A DNA stretch of 64,000 nt from Pelotomaculum schinkii (lineage in GTDB: Bacteria > Bacillota > Desulfotomaculia > Desulfotomaculales > Pelotomaculaceae). The stretch covers positions 282,092 through 346,091 of the forward strand of contig NZ_QFGA01000004.1 in assembly GCF_004369205.1 (NCBI RefSeq), read 5' to 3'. The notes under the pieces are model-generated. The model made no database searches. It was not told where the DNA came from and saw only the letters and a program-made list of their open reading frames with translations. The translations under genes were made by a program, and so were the position numbers. Shown piece by piece: positions 17,913 through 27,285 of this stretch; the stretch's first letter is position 1, and every line of letters begins with the position of its first letter.

Positions 17913-18635
17913 TCACAGGACGGCCAGCGCTTCCAGATAATTGTTGATGTCATGGTTTCCCTTAATGCTGTTCATCTGAAATGATATTTTATAGTCGCGT
18001 TTAACATGCTGGTAATACAAGATCTTGTAGGGGCGCGGCGTTAAAATTATTACAGGCGGTAATTTAGGGACAAGATCATGCTCGTTGACGATACGGACAC
18101 TGTTTGTTACCAGGCGGTTGTATTGAAAAGCAAAGATAGGGTTGCCAACTCTAGGTCCGGCAAAATTGTACATTACAGGCTTGAAAAAGGTGTTTGCGGC
18201 CACGTCCAGGGCGTTGATTACGGCCAACGCGGCTCCGAGACTATGGCCGGTTATATAAATGTTTGAGTTTGCAGGGAAGCTTAGTAATGTATTGATAATC
18301 TGTTTCCTGCACGATTCATAGATGTCCATGAAGCCATGATGAACTTTCCCTCTGCCGGGGGCAAAGGCGTAACCGGTCTGGTAGGCATTTGCGTTAGCCA
18401 GCCAATCCGTTTCAGACTGAGTCCCCCTGAACGCTACAACGATATTATCCCCGGATTTAATAATGAAACCAAACCATTCAGTTCTGTTTATAGCAGTCGC
18501 TTTAAACCCTTCCACAAGACTGTATCCATCCGGAATATCGAAATCTCCGTCGTTTGCATATTGGTTATAAGTTTGCATGCATACTTTAGCGAGAAAAACG
18601 GCCAGTGTCTTGTCGATTTCATTAGTTGTTTCCAT
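17913..18635 (-). CDS. Class 3 lipase family protein
   Basis: About 240 residues, alpha/beta hydrolase of the fungal lipase (class 3) family. VVAFRGTQSETDWLAN gives the oxyanion region, YITGHSLGAALA the nucleophile elbow with catalytic Ser, NEHDLVPKLPP the Asp, and KGNHDINNYLEAL the His near the end. No signal peptide, so probably cytoplasmic or released by another route. I start at ATG 18635 (GGAG six to seven bases upstream) and not at 18647. It converges with the MerR operon and is unlikely to be functionally tied to it. Confidence 0.88.
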   Translation of the reverse strand: METTNEIDKTLAVFLAKVCMQTYNQYANDGDFDIPDGYSLVEGFKATAINRTEWFGFIIKSGDNIVVAFRGTQSETDWLANANAYQTGYAFAPGRGKVHHGFMDIYESCRKQIINTLLSFPANSNIYITGHSLGAALAVINALDVAANTFFKPVMYNFAGPRVGNPIFAFQYNRLVTNSVRIVNEHDLVPKLPPVIILTPRPYKILYYQHVKRDYKISFQMNSIKGNHDINNYLEALAVL

Positions 18636-19286
18636 GTGAAGCTCCATCTAAAAAAATAGGGATAATAAAACTTATTCAATTTTGGAGCCGGCGGTTACAG
18701 CAACTCGCCGGCTGAGTTATTTATAATGTTCCTCATGTCAAAAACACAGATATGAAAATTTTAAGTTTTCTCCTTTCCATATTGATATGTATCAAGCTGC
18801 TTCATTGAGCTTGCTTTTGAGGTAGTAGGTTACTGGGCTGGAACCGCAAAATGGCTACCATGGTCACTATTGATAATTCAGGCTTTTGACGGGTTAGGGC
18901 ACGATTCGGACATCTCAGGACAAGGATTTGTACAATGTGCCTGAATGCTCATTATCTACAATATAGCGGCTTGTACCAATCGATGATGACAAATTGCCGG
19001 GTTGATCTGGAGTGAGAAAAGTCTCCATTCGTAATTTTAATAGGGTTTTAGTTTGGCTGGCATATATTTTGCTTAAAGGAATCCTTGGTTGTATAAATTC
19101 TCTTATAAAATTGGTCAGTTTTCAGAATATTTCAGAAAGGCCTTCATCGAATACGCTGCTTTTTAGCTAAACGCACCCGCAAAGTAGGATCTGGTTTCGG
19201 CTGGAAACGATGGAATAGCTAATACTAAGAGCAACATAAATGCAGTGGCAACTGTAAACTAGAATAATTACAAGGTGGGAAAAGTT
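18636..19286. other. 650-base gene-poor stretch upstream of the mop accessory cluster
   Basis: Contains a GC-rich hairpin AGCCGGCG/CGCCGGCT (18686-18693, 18706-18713) and a sigma-54 promoter (19057-19073). The rest shows no open frame or structured RNA that I can name. Confidence 0.5.
19057..19073 (+). promoter_or_regulatory. Sigma-54 promoter, mop accessory cluster
   Basis: CTGGCATATATTTTGCT matches the -24/-12 consensus (TGGCA, then TTGCW with GG-N10-GC spacing). It lies 214 bases before the first gene of the accessory cluster. Confidence 0.75.
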
Positions 19287-19705
19287 GTGGATGCTGATGT
19301 TCGGCTGAATGAATTAAGTCTAAAAGGTTATTGCTGCAGCCAAGTGATACTACAGCTGGGTTTGGAGGTCCAAAACAAAGAGAACCCCGATTTGATCCAA
19401 GCTGTCTCCTCTTATGTAGGGGCCTGAATGGGGTGCTTTTGTGTGGAACGTTGACAGCAGGCTCCTGCCTGCTTTCTCTATGCGATCCTCAAAATGCCGC
19501 ACAGTTTCTTATTAACGATTTGGTTGCGTAATTCAAAGAAGAATACGGTGAATTATATGGCGGAATCGACTGTAAGGATATTCTTGCCGGAGACCCGAGT
19601 AATCGTTATATGAGATGCCCGGAAATTGTCGCATCGACCTATGCAAAAGTGATGGAGTTACTAATTGAATGTGGCTATGAATTTCCAGAGGAAGTGATGT
19701 TTTAA
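19287..19705 (+). pseudogene. C-GCAxxG-C-C family protein (DVU_1555-like), broken
   Basis: From a GTG with AGGTGG upstream the frame reads LSLKGYCCSQVILQLGL, the start of the C-GCAxxG-C-C redox-protein family, and then hits TGA at 19425. The family sequence goes on in another frame (LCGTLTAGSCLLSL), meets an in-frame TAA at 19529, and continues beyond it (FKEEYGELYGGIDCKDILAG, then CPEIVASTYAKVMELL) to TAA at 19703. So there is one frameshift near 19418-19425 and one nonsense codon. From memory, this family sits beside Mop-type aldehyde oxidoreductases in Desulfovibrio, which agrees with the neighbours here. Confidence 0.75.
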
Positions 19706-19816
19706 GTTGGGATGCATAGAAGTACTTGAGAAGTGTAAGGTTCAATCAGATCTTTGTCGCGATCTTGGAGCTGTAAAAAAAAATAAGTAACAGATATTTG
19801 TTTATAGGAGTAAAAA

Positions 19817-20212
19817 ATGAAAATTGCTGTAATGGCAGATGGTTGTGATGGCAATAGCAAGGTTGCAGAGAAATTTGCTGATGCCAGGTGGCTATTAATC
19901 GCGGATATGGATGGACAATGCATCAGTGAAGTTATTGAAAAGAGCAAGGAAGATATAGAGAACACTGAGCTTGCAAAAATAATTGTGGACAGGGATTGCG
20001 AGTTGGTTATTTGCGGTGAAATTGAGAAAATACCATTTGAGATTCTGGCAGACAGGCAGGTAACCCGAGCGCTGGGGAAAGGGTTAACCGTTACAGATGC
20101 CCTAAACTATGAGAGCATGCTGGAGCCCATAACAGATTGCATCGGTGGTACAGGCTGCCCTGGTGAGGCGAATTCCAAAGATATAGAAAGCTGTTGTGGT
20201 GAACATGTATAG
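19817..20212 (+). CDS. NifX/NifB-like (dinitrogenase iron-molybdenum cofactor family) protein
   Basis: 131 residues. The N-terminal 100 match the NifX/NafY-type cofactor-binding fold (MKIAVMADGCDGNSKVAEKF, later LVICGEIEKIPFEIL and GKGLTVTDALNYES). The tail adds a cysteine motif, CIGGTGCPGE plus CCGEH, that could bind a metal cluster. Members carry Fe-Mo type clusters or help move metal; here, beside a mop gene, a role in Mo-enzyme assembly is inferred. GGAG precedes the ATG. The gene appears intact, unlike both neighbours. Confidence 0.75.
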   Translation: MKIAVMADGCDGNSKVAEKFADARWLLIADMDGQCISEVIEKSKEDIENTELAKIIVDRDCELVICGEIEKIPFEILADRQVTRALGKGLTVTDALNYESMLEPITDCIGGTGCPGEANSKDIESCCGEHV

Positions 20213-20487
20213 TGTTAAGATAGAAGAGTTATCCATAGTTCAGCCTGCAATCCTTCTATTGAACGGTTTTTAATGACTTAATGGCATAACAATATTCATC
20301 TCTCTTAGTCTGTTGTTAATGTCCGCAGCCTATACTTGGGTGTTTGCCTTGCCTTTTAGATTATGGATTCCGGGAAAGAAACTCGCGGAAGAGCCTGGAG
20401 AATCTATTTGATTGCAAGGAATGGCGCCATGCCAGGCTTGCCAAACCGGGCTATTTTTTATCTGTTTCTACAAAGGGTGTTTAGAAA

Positions 20488-21238
20488 GTGGTGAAAGATG
20501 TAACAATGCAAAAGGAGATTATTTGTAGCTGTAATACTGATCATGCATCCGGTTGTTTGGTATGCGGGGGAGAATTATTTTATAATGCTGATTCTGCGAT
20601 AGATGTTAAATGCGTGATTTGCGGTAAAGAAGAACAGTCCAATACTATATGTGTAAATGGTCATTATATTTGTGATGCGTGTCATAGGGAAAAAGTTCTT
20701 GATGTTGTGGAGCGGGTATGTGTTGCTACAGATTTAACAGATCCTGTAGAAATTACCTTACAGATTTTTAAACTGCCTGGTTTGCACATGCATGGCCCGG
20801 AATATCACAGTATCGTTGCTGCAGTGTTGGTGACTGCATACGGCAATTCAGTAAAAGACAAACAAGCGCAGGCAATAAAAGAAGCCATAAAGCGGGGTAA
20901 AGACATTAAAGGTCGGGGTATGCGGGACTCATGGCGCCTGTGGGGCCGGGGTCGGCGTGGGAGTCGCTTATTCTATCATCCATCAGGTAACTCCTCGTAT
21001 AATTAATTTAGAGCCACGAAACAGCGATAATACCAACCGCCTGACAGCTTTGGCGCTATTAGAAATCAGTCGATTTGGTGGACCAAGGTGTTGTAAACGG
21101 GATGCGATGATTTCAATTGAAACGGCCAAACGAAACATCAAAGAGTTTGATAATAATGGCCGCAGCCGGTACATCTGCAGCCAGTTTATGAATAATCAAA
21201 AGTGCATCCAGTCTCAATGCCCGTACTTTCCCGAAAAG
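20488..21238 (+). pseudogene. DUF5714 protein, frameshifted
   Basis: The first part (from GTG 20488) reads CLVCGGELFYN, CVICGKEEQSN and GHYICDACHREKV, a cysteine-rich start typical of DUF5714, and continues to about IKRGKDIKG. A one-base insertion near 20910-20916 then throws the frame, which ends at 21006. The family sequence resumes in the next frame: GVCGTHGACGAGVGVGVAYS, NRLTALALLEISRFGGPRCC, and CIQSQCPYFPEK near 21238. Its 3' end runs into the next gene without its own stop in that frame, suggesting a second small change. Function unknown; belongs to the mop accessory neighbourhood. Confidence 0.75.
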
Positions 21239-22560
21239 ATCGTGTTGGGGGCAACAGAAACCTTTGCCCGGTTTGCCTTTCGCGTATTCCGGCGCAAAAG
21301 GTCAAATATGGCGCTAAAGTTTATTTGGAAAAAACCTGCCCGCAACATGGTGATTATAACACTATCATCTGGAACGGTCCTCCTGACTATGAATCATGGG
21401 AGCTTATCAGACAGCCTTCTCCCTCTGTCAGCTGCATCACAAAAGTGGACAAGGGCTGCCCTTATGATTGCGGCATTTGTCCCGGCCATCGTCAGAATAC
21501 CTGTTGCGTATTGCTTGAGGTTACCAACAGATGCAATCTTTTGTGCCCGGTCTGTTTTGCTTCCTCGCAGGAAAACGCCGCCCCGGACCCGTCATTGGAG
21601 GAGATTGGCGCGTGGTATGATACCTTGATGCGCTGCGGCGGACCTTTTAACATACAATTATCCGGCGGCGAGCCTTCATTGCGTGATGACATCGCGGACA
21701 TCATCCGTTTGGGCAAGAAAAAAGGGTTTTCTTTCTTTCAGCTCAATACCAATGGACTGCGCCTTGCCGAAGAGCCTGCCTATGTAGAAACGCTGCAAAA
21801 GGCGGGACTTAATTGTGTGTTTTTGCAATTTGACGCCATGCGTGATGAGCCTTATTTCGCTTTACGAGGCCGCAAGTTGCTCGAAACCAAGCTTCAGGCC
21901 ATCGAAAACTGCATTGACGCGGGCCTGGGGTTGGTTTTGGTCCCCACCCTCGTGCCCGGCTTGAACGAAAATGAAATCGGTCCGATCATCCGCTTTGCTA
22001 TAGAAAACCTGCCACATATACGGGGAGTTCATTTCCAGCCGGTCAGTTATTTTGGCAGGTATGGAGAAAAGAAAAACGAGCGCATAACGATACCAGATGT
22101 GTTGCGCGCGATCGAAGAACAGACCGGTGGACAGATGAAGGTGGAAGACTTTAGACCGGGTACGGCTGAAAACTCCTATTGTTCCTTCAATGCCAGCTTC
22201 CTTTTGCAACCCGACGGCGCGCTCAAGGTATTGCCAAAGACACAAAACTGCTGCTGCAGTAGTTCCACGGAGCAAAGGCCGGCCGGGGATTCGAAAAAAG
22301 CCAGAGAGTATGTGGCCCGTCAATGGAGCAGCGCGCCGGAACCAAAGTGGGTGATTTCCAGGTATGCGGCGCCCGGATCTTTTGATGAGTTTTTGGAACG
22401 CAGAGCCCTGTATACCCTGGCTGTATCCGGTATGGCATTTCAGGATGCCTGGAATCTTGATTTGACCAGGTTGCAGGAGTGCTATATACATGTGGTGAGT
22501 CCGGATAGGCGCATCATCCCGTTTTGCGCTTATAACTTGACAAGTATGGAGCATCCCTGA
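21202..22560 (+). CDS. Radical SAM protein, TrsS/MJ0619-like
   Basis: 452 residues. The radical SAM motif C111-x3-C115-x2-C118 is in EVTNRCNLLCPVCFAS. Before it lie a zinc-ribbon-like CPVCLSRIPA with TCPQHG, and a further GCPYDCGICPGH (C86-x3-C90-x2-C93). A late CCCSSS cluster follows QNC. This arrangement recalls the TrsS group (seleno- or cysteine-containing forms) and MJ0619/tetraether-synthase-like enzymes; it may modify a cofactor or peptide for the Mop-type enzyme. The start is uncertain, because the first residues overlap the end of the DUF5714 frame. Confidence 0.75.
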   Translation: MHPVSMPVLSRKDRVGGNRNLCPVCLSRIPAQKVKYGAKVYLEKTCPQHGDYNTIIWNGPPDYESWELIRQPSPSVSCITKVDKGCPYDCGICPGHRQNTCCVLLEVTNRCNLLCPVCFASSQENAAPDPSLEEIGAWYDTLMRCGGPFNIQLSGGEPSLRDDIADIIRLGKKKGFSFFQLNTNGLRLAEEPAYVETLQKAGLNCVFLQFDAMRDEPYFALRGRKLLETKLQAIENCIDAGLGLVLVPTLVPGLNENEIGPIIRFAIENLPHIRGVHFQPVSYFGRYGEKKNERITIPDVLRAIEEQTGGQMKVEDFRPGTAENSYCSFNASFLLQPDGALKVLPKTQNCCCSSSTEQRPAGDSKKAREYVARQWSSAPEPKWVISRYAAPGSFDEFLERRALYTLAVSGMAFQDAWNLDLTRLQECYIHVVSPDRRIIPFCAYNLTSMEHP

Positions 22561-22561
22561 A

Positions 22562-24210
22562 ATGTCTGCGCAAGCCCTGGGCGTTGAACCTTCGAAGATT
22601 AGAGCAATAGAAAATCCGGTAGGAGCTAGTTTTGGTGCCAAAATGAGTACTCATACCGAAGCATTGCTGCTGGCCGCTCTAATGGCAACTGACAGGCCGG
22701 TTTGCTTGCGTTTTGATTTTGCGGAACAAATGTACTTCAGTGGTAAGCGTGCTGCCTGCTATTTCAATGTAAAAATGGCAGCTGATAAGAATGGAAAATT
22801 GCTGGCAATGGAAGAGGATTTTCTGTACGGCCATGGCGCTTACCACAAAGCAACTTCTGACCCGCTTATGGAAAAAAGCTTGCGTTTTGCCGGTGCAGGC
22901 TATCACATCCCCAGTATTCGCGGCATCGGAAGAATGACTGCTACGAACCAGGCATATGGCACTGCTTTCCGGGCATTCGGCGCCCCGCAGGTTATGTTTG
23001 CCACAGAATCCTGTATGGATATGCTGGCTGAAAAAGTTGGCATGGATCCATTGGAATTCCGTTATATTAACGCTTACCGTCCAGGTTCCACAATGCCTTC
23101 CGGTTGTGAGCTGGATGTCCATCCCTTGCCAAAATTGATTGAAATGATGCGCCCGAAATACAAAGCAGCTATGGAGCGCGCCAAGAAAGAGTCTACGCCT
23201 GAAAAAAGAAGGGGCGTAGAAGTATCACTGGGGGTATATGACAGTTCGTTTGGCTACAATGATGTTGCTCATATCGATTTTGAGCTTAATCCTGATGGAA
23301 CAGTAACGCATTACAGCGGATGGCCCGATCAGGGGCAAGGCGCTGACGCTGGGGCGCTGGTTTTGGCGCATGAAGCTTTAAAACCGCTTGGATTAAAACC
23401 GGAACAAATCCGTCTATTCATGAATGACACTGCTGTCACGCCGTATACCGGTCCGGCGGCGGGAAGTCATTCCCATTTTATGGCAGGAAAGGCAACTATT
23501 GACGGGGCTAACAAACTGATGAATGCCATGTGTAAACCTGACGGGACTTTCCGTACGTATGAAGAGATGGTAAAAGAGAACATTCCAACAAAATACAGAG
23601 GCTTTGCTTCCACTGCAGATTGTTCAACGCCGATAGATTTGAATACAATGCAGGGGGGCCAAACCCGACTTATACTTATGGCGTCTTCATGGCTGAAGTG
23701 GAAGTCGATACAAAGACAGGAAAAACAAAAGTACTGAAAATGACTTTACATGGTGACTTTGGCACTATCGGAAGCCGGTTGGCCGTAGACGGGCAAATGT
23801 ATGGCGGGCTTGCACAGGGTGTCGGCTTGGCCCTTAGTGAGGGCTTTTATGATCCCGCGAAACATCAAGACTTGATTTCACAAGGATTCCCGTATATTCA
23901 GGATATTACTGATGAGCTGGAAGTGGAATACACCGAGACTTACAGGCCTTCCGGACCGTTCGGCTCTTGCGGATGCGCCGAATTGCCTTTGACTTCGCCG
24001 CACGTGTCAATAATAAATGCTATTTACAATGCAACAGGAGTACGTATTTTTGATCTGCCGGCTTTACCGGAAAAGGTACTTGCTGGTTTGAAGAAATTAG
24101 AAAGAAAAGAGAAGATAGAATCGCCGAAATATTTCTTTGGCAGTGATATGAAGGCAGAGATTGAGGAGTTCCAGAAGAACCCCATTGTTATGCCTGACAC
24201 AATCGCGTAA
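22562..24210 (+). pseudogene. Mop-type aldehyde oxidoreductase, 5'-truncated and frameshifted
   Basis: Similar to the C-terminal half of the one-chain aldehyde oxidoreductase (Mop, about 900 residues). It starts at NPVGASFGAKMS (the G-G-S-F-G pterin-site region), so both 2Fe-2S domains and the first part of the Mo domain are missing; the fragment begins two bases after the radical SAM stop, marking a deletion junction. A frameshift at the G6 tract 23653-23658 moves the sequence to the frame of the second part (YTYGVFMAEVEVDTKTGK to the end). The catalytic Glu is kept in the family motif as CAELPLTSPH. As it stands it cannot make an active enzyme. Confidence 0.85.
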
Positions 24211-24301
24211 ATAAACAAATAATCAGACCGTTCTGGCTACTGCTTTTAAAGGGTAGCCAGAATGCTTCCTGTGAAAAATATAAAATAATGGAGATAAAAC
24301 A

Positions 24302-24598
24302 ATGAATGTAAAGGATATTCTAAATCTAGAAAACTTATGCATTCAGGAGGAGCCGGTATATTGTTCCGCTGTTTGTCCGGTACATGTTGACGTGCGCTCC
24401 ATGTTAAAGCAAATTCAAAAGGGTAGCTTTTCGGACGCAGAGAGACTATATAGAAAAAAAGTGATTTTCCCTAGTATTGTCAGCCGTATATGCGATGAGC
24501 CTTGTAAAAACGCTTGTTTGCGCAATAATTTGGATGATCCTTTGTCTATTCGCTTACTGGAAAAGGCATGTGTGGATTATAGCGGGAAAAACAAATGA
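24302..24598 (+). CDS. Small Fe-S protein, N-terminal module of a dicluster oxidoreductase
   Basis: 98 residues with the Fer4_20 pattern found at the start of GltD/NfnB/PreT-type proteins: EEPVYCSAVCPVHVDV and RICDEPCKNACLR, together binding two 4Fe-4S clusters. In the related mop-linked proteins I know, this module is fused to the flavin domain encoded next; here its stop overlaps the next ATG (ATGA, 24595-24598). It could be a genuine split gene or another frameshift. Confidence 0.7.
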   Translation: MNVKDILNLENLCIQEEPVYCSAVCPVHVDVRSMLKQIQKGSFSDAERLYRKKVIFPSIVSRICDEPCKNACLRNNLDDPLSIRLLEKACVDYSGKNK

Positions 24599-25998
24599 TA
24601 GGCGGGTATTCGCTTGCCAGGAAGAAGCAGCAAATTGCGGTTATAGGCGGGGGATTGAGCGGATTAAGCTGCGCAATGGAACTTGCCGGAAAAGGATTTA
24701 ACGTGACAGTGTTTGAAAAGTCCGGTAAATTAGGCGGCAGGTTGTGGGATATGGACCGTGATTTATTGCCTGAACAGGTAATTAAAGAAGATATAAGACA
24801 AATCGAGGAGAACGGCGTCAATATAAGATTAAATAGCTGCATTGCGGACCTTCCCGACTTAAATTTTGATGCTTTGTATGTTGCGACCGGTATATGCGGT
24901 AATACCTTTGGACTCGACATGGAGAACGGAATAATTCAATATGATCCTGTTTCTCTGGCAAGCTCGCATAGCGGTGTTTTTGTTGGCGGAAGTCTTTTAA
25001 GCAAAAAGTTGTGCTCGCCTATACACTCCATTGCACAGGGTGCTCGCGCTGCAAGGTCTATAGAGCGCTTTGTGCAAAATGTTTCGTTAACAAACGGCAG
25101 GGAAAATGAGGAAACACAGCATACTCGTCTTTATACCAATATAAAGCATGAGGATCGTAAACCTAAAGTTTTACCGAAAGAAATAAGCAGCCAATATACA
25201 GAAAAAGAAGCAATTGACGAAGCAGGCAGGTGTATGCAATGCGAGTGCAAGGAATGTGTTAAAGCTTGCGATTCCCTTGCCCATTTTGGCCACTATCCCA
25301 AGCGGCATCTGCGCGATATCTGTAAGACTTTGACTTCCTTGCAGGGAATAAGAAGTAAAATGATTGCCACCCGCGTTATCAACTCATGCAGTTTGTGTGG
25401 CTTATGTAAGGAACTTTGTCCCAATGACCTGGATATGGGAGCAATATGCCTGGAATCCAGACGCATCCTGGTCAATAACGATACTATGCCGCCTGCGTTT
25501 TATGAATTCTGGCTTCGGGATATGTTAAATGCAAATGACGAGAAAATTTGCATTTTTAAAAATCAGCCTGGGACCCCGACAAGCAAGTACCTCTTTTTCC
25601 CGGGATGCCAGATGGGTTCGTCATTTCCCGGGTACGTAGAAAAAACATATAAATACCTGATAGAATGTCTTGACGGAGGAATTGGGCTGGCCGTAGCATG
25701 CTGCGGGGCCCCGGCGGAATGGTCCGGACGTAAGGAATTGCATCAAGAGCACCTGAAGTCGTTTGTGAATAAATGGGAAGAGATGGGAAGGCCTCAGGTG
25801 ATTCTTGCCTGCACCACCTGCCAGAAAATGTTTAGCAAATATCTACCTGAGGTTCCGGTAAAATCACTCTGGGTTATTATGGAAGAAAACAAACTTCCAC
25901 TTAATGTAAAAAAAGGGGGGAGCGCTCCGTTGCACTTTATGACCCTTGCTCAAGCAGGTATTTCCCGGACATTCAAGAAAGTGAACGCAGATTATTGA
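24595..25998 (+). CDS. Pyridine nucleotide-disulfide/dicluster-binding oxidoreductase, main part
   Basis: 467 residues. A flavin domain starts at about 15 (IAVIGGGLSGLSCAMELAGK, then FEKSGKLGGRL), followed by CMQCECKECVKAC (about 210-222), a ferredoxin-type CSLCGLCKELCPNDL (about 263) and an HdrB-like CCG domain (FFPGCQMG, ACCGAPAEW, CTTCQKM). Such proteins near Mop enzymes probably pass electrons between the Mo enzyme and NAD(P) or ferredoxin. The true protein goes on: at the A7G6 tract (25908-25920) the frame shifts, and the last 20 or so residues of this frame are spurious; the real sequence (YDPCSSRYFP) continues in the frame of the next entry. Confidence 0.75.
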   Translation: MIGGYSLARKKQQIAVIGGGLSGLSCAMELAGKGFNVTVFEKSGKLGGRLWDMDRDLLPEQVIKEDIRQIEENGVNIRLNSCIADLPDLNFDALYVATGICGNTFGLDMENGIIQYDPVSLASSHSGVFVGGSLLSKKLCSPIHSIAQGARAARSIERFVQNVSLTNGRENEETQHTRLYTNIKHEDRKPKVLPKEISSQYTEKEAIDEAGRCMQCECKECVKACDSLAHFGHYPKRHLRDICKTLTSLQGIRSKMIATRVINSCSLCGLCKELCPNDLDMGAICLESRRILVNNDTMPPAFYEFWLRDMLNANDEKICIFKNQPGTPTSKYLFFPGCQMGSSFPGYVEKTYKYLIECLDGGIGLAVACCGAPAEWSGRKELHQEHLKSFVNKWEEMGRPQVILACTTCQKMFSKYLPEVPVKSLWVIMEENKLPLNVKKGGSAPLHFMTLAQAGISRTFKKVNADY

Positions 25999-26633
25999 AA
26001 AAATTGGATTATCGAATAGAAGAACTGGCATTTAACGGAAAATATGCACAATGCTGCAGCTTTGGTGGTTTGATATCAACGGTCAACCCGAAACTGGCGC
26101 AAAAAATTATTGAACATAGAATCAATGCCAGCCCTTATGATTATGTAACTTATTGCACCAATTGCCGTGATGATTTTGCACGTAATGGAAAGCCTGCCTG
26201 GCACATGCTTGATTTAATCTTTGAACAACCGTTTAACAAACGGGCTTTACGTCGCCCGCCTTCATATTCTGAAAGAAGAGCAAACCGCATTCACTTGAAA
26301 GAAGAGCTTTTGAATGATTTGTGGGGTGAAAAAGTGGAAGTCCCTAGAAATGAGTATGAAAAAATTAATTTGTTATTATCTGAAGAGCTGGCTGCCAAAT
26401 TAGTCAAAGACTACATTCTTATGGATGAAGTCAGGCAGGTAATACATTACGCCGGAAGTACCGGGTATAAGCTGATTGATAATGATAGCAAGCACTTTAT
26501 AGCACATCTGCAGCTTGGTATAATCACCTATTGGGTAGAGTACCTGCCTGTTAGCAGCGGTTATAAGATATATAATGCCTACAGTCACAGGATGCAGATT
26601 ATGGAGGAAAAGAATTGCAATGAAAGAGCTTGA
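25995..26633 (+). CDS. Dicluster oxidoreductase, 3' part separated by frameshift
   Basis: Homology in this frame begins near 25932 (ALYDPCSSRYFPD), before any start codon, so this is the continuation of the gene upstream and not an independent gene. It holds the second HdrB/CCG-type motif (CCSFGG and YCTNCRDDFARNGKPAWHML) and a C-terminal domain ending HFIAHLQLGIITYWVEYLP. A single one-base change in the A7G6 run would restore one protein with the preceding frame. The last 160 bases were copied to 30970-31131 (see the duplicated segment). Confidence 0.75.
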   Translation: MKKLDYRIEELAFNGKYAQCCSFGGLISTVNPKLAQKIIEHRINASPYDYVTYCTNCRDDFARNGKPAWHMLDLIFEQPFNKRALRRPPSYSERRANRIHLKEELLNDLWGEKVEVPRNEYEKINLLLSEELAAKLVKDYILMDEVRQVIHYAGSTGYKLIDNDSKHFIAHLQLGIITYWVEYLPVSSGYKIYNAYSHRMQIMEEKNCNERA

Positions 26634-26820
26634 AAAAAGCAACATGATGTGCGGTAAATGCAATATGTTCTTGGAAGATGGCAAAATAGACTTAACTTAT
26701 CAAAAGCAGTTTATACCCGTTAAATTACTAAGGTGTCCAAAATGCGGCCAGGTTTATATTTCGGAAGAACTGGTTAAAGGAAAAATGTTTGAAGTTGAAA
26801 AGGCTTTGGAGGATAAATGA
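26620..26820 (+). CDS. Small zinc-ribbon redox protein (DVU_1557-like)
   Basis: 66 residues from ATG 26620, which overlaps the end of the oxidoreductase frame by 14 bases. MMCGKCNMFLE and LRCPKCGQVYISEELVKGKM give two C-x2-C pairs that would bind Zn or Fe. It is the size and pattern of the small redox proteins in Mop-type aldehyde oxidoreductase clusters. A longer frame from 26575 lacks a ribosome binding site; GGAGG near 26601-26605 fits 26620. Confidence 0.75.
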   Translation: MKELEKSNMMCGKCNMFLEDGKIDLTYQKQFIPVKLLRCPKCGQVYISEELVKGKMFEVEKALEDK

Positions 26821-27285
26821 CGGTATAATCTGTACTCCCAATTAAGCTTTATTGACTCGAAGCCAAAAATTTACGAGGGCAGATTAAGAACCGGCGGCTT
26901 ATTATTTTATAGCAAAACAAAGAAGAAATATTCACTTGATGGCATTAATGGTTTTAAACCTTACAAAATAAAAAGACCTCCTGAAACTTAATACCACCGT
27001 TGGGCATTTATGCTTTGCTTTTAATTGTCCGATTCCCTGGATTTATTTTATTGTAAAGGTAAATTTATGCTGGGCTTACTAGTAAGTAGGCCTTTTTTAT
27101 TTTGGCCTGATATTTGCAATGTTGTAATTGAGTTGATAATAATTAGTAATGTAAGAAAAGTCGTGTTTTTCTATCAAAGAGGAGGATGATAAACGTGTAT
27201 TTAGAGAAGGCGAGGGGGTCCCGCTAATAGTAGGTTCATAAACACTGGTGAATAGGACTAAATATTCAAAAAAGGAGATGCTCCA
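26821..27285 (+). other. Leader of gdh copy 1 with an in-frame coding remnant
   Basis: Directly after the redox-protein TGA, the same frame stays open for 56 codons (26821-26988, stop 26989-26991) and reads like protein (GRLRTGGLLFYSKTKKKYSL, then GINGFKPYKIKRPPE), but it has no start codon. I do not recognise it. A sigma-54 promoter follows at 27102, then AGAGGAGG (27178-27185) and a ten-codon open frame (GTG 27195 to TAA 27227) before gdh. Confidence 0.5.
27102..27118 (+). promoter_or_regulatory. Sigma-54 promoter of gdh copy 1
   Basis: TTGGCCTGATATTTGCA, -24 TTGGC and -12 TTTGCA with correct spacing. It is conserved base for base in copy 2 (31379-31395). Confidence 0.85.

Noticed and set aside
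19120..19286. Riboswitch-like leader before the mop accessory cluster (CGCAAAG and GCTAATAC stretches)
   Set aside because: I could not fit it to the c-di-GMP, molybdenum cofactor or cobalamin consensus structures.
19425..19531. TGA at 19425 as a selenocysteine codon in the C-GCAxxG-C-C gene
   Set aside because: The family sequence continues in a different frame after this point, and a further TAA follows at 19529; a frameshift explains it better.
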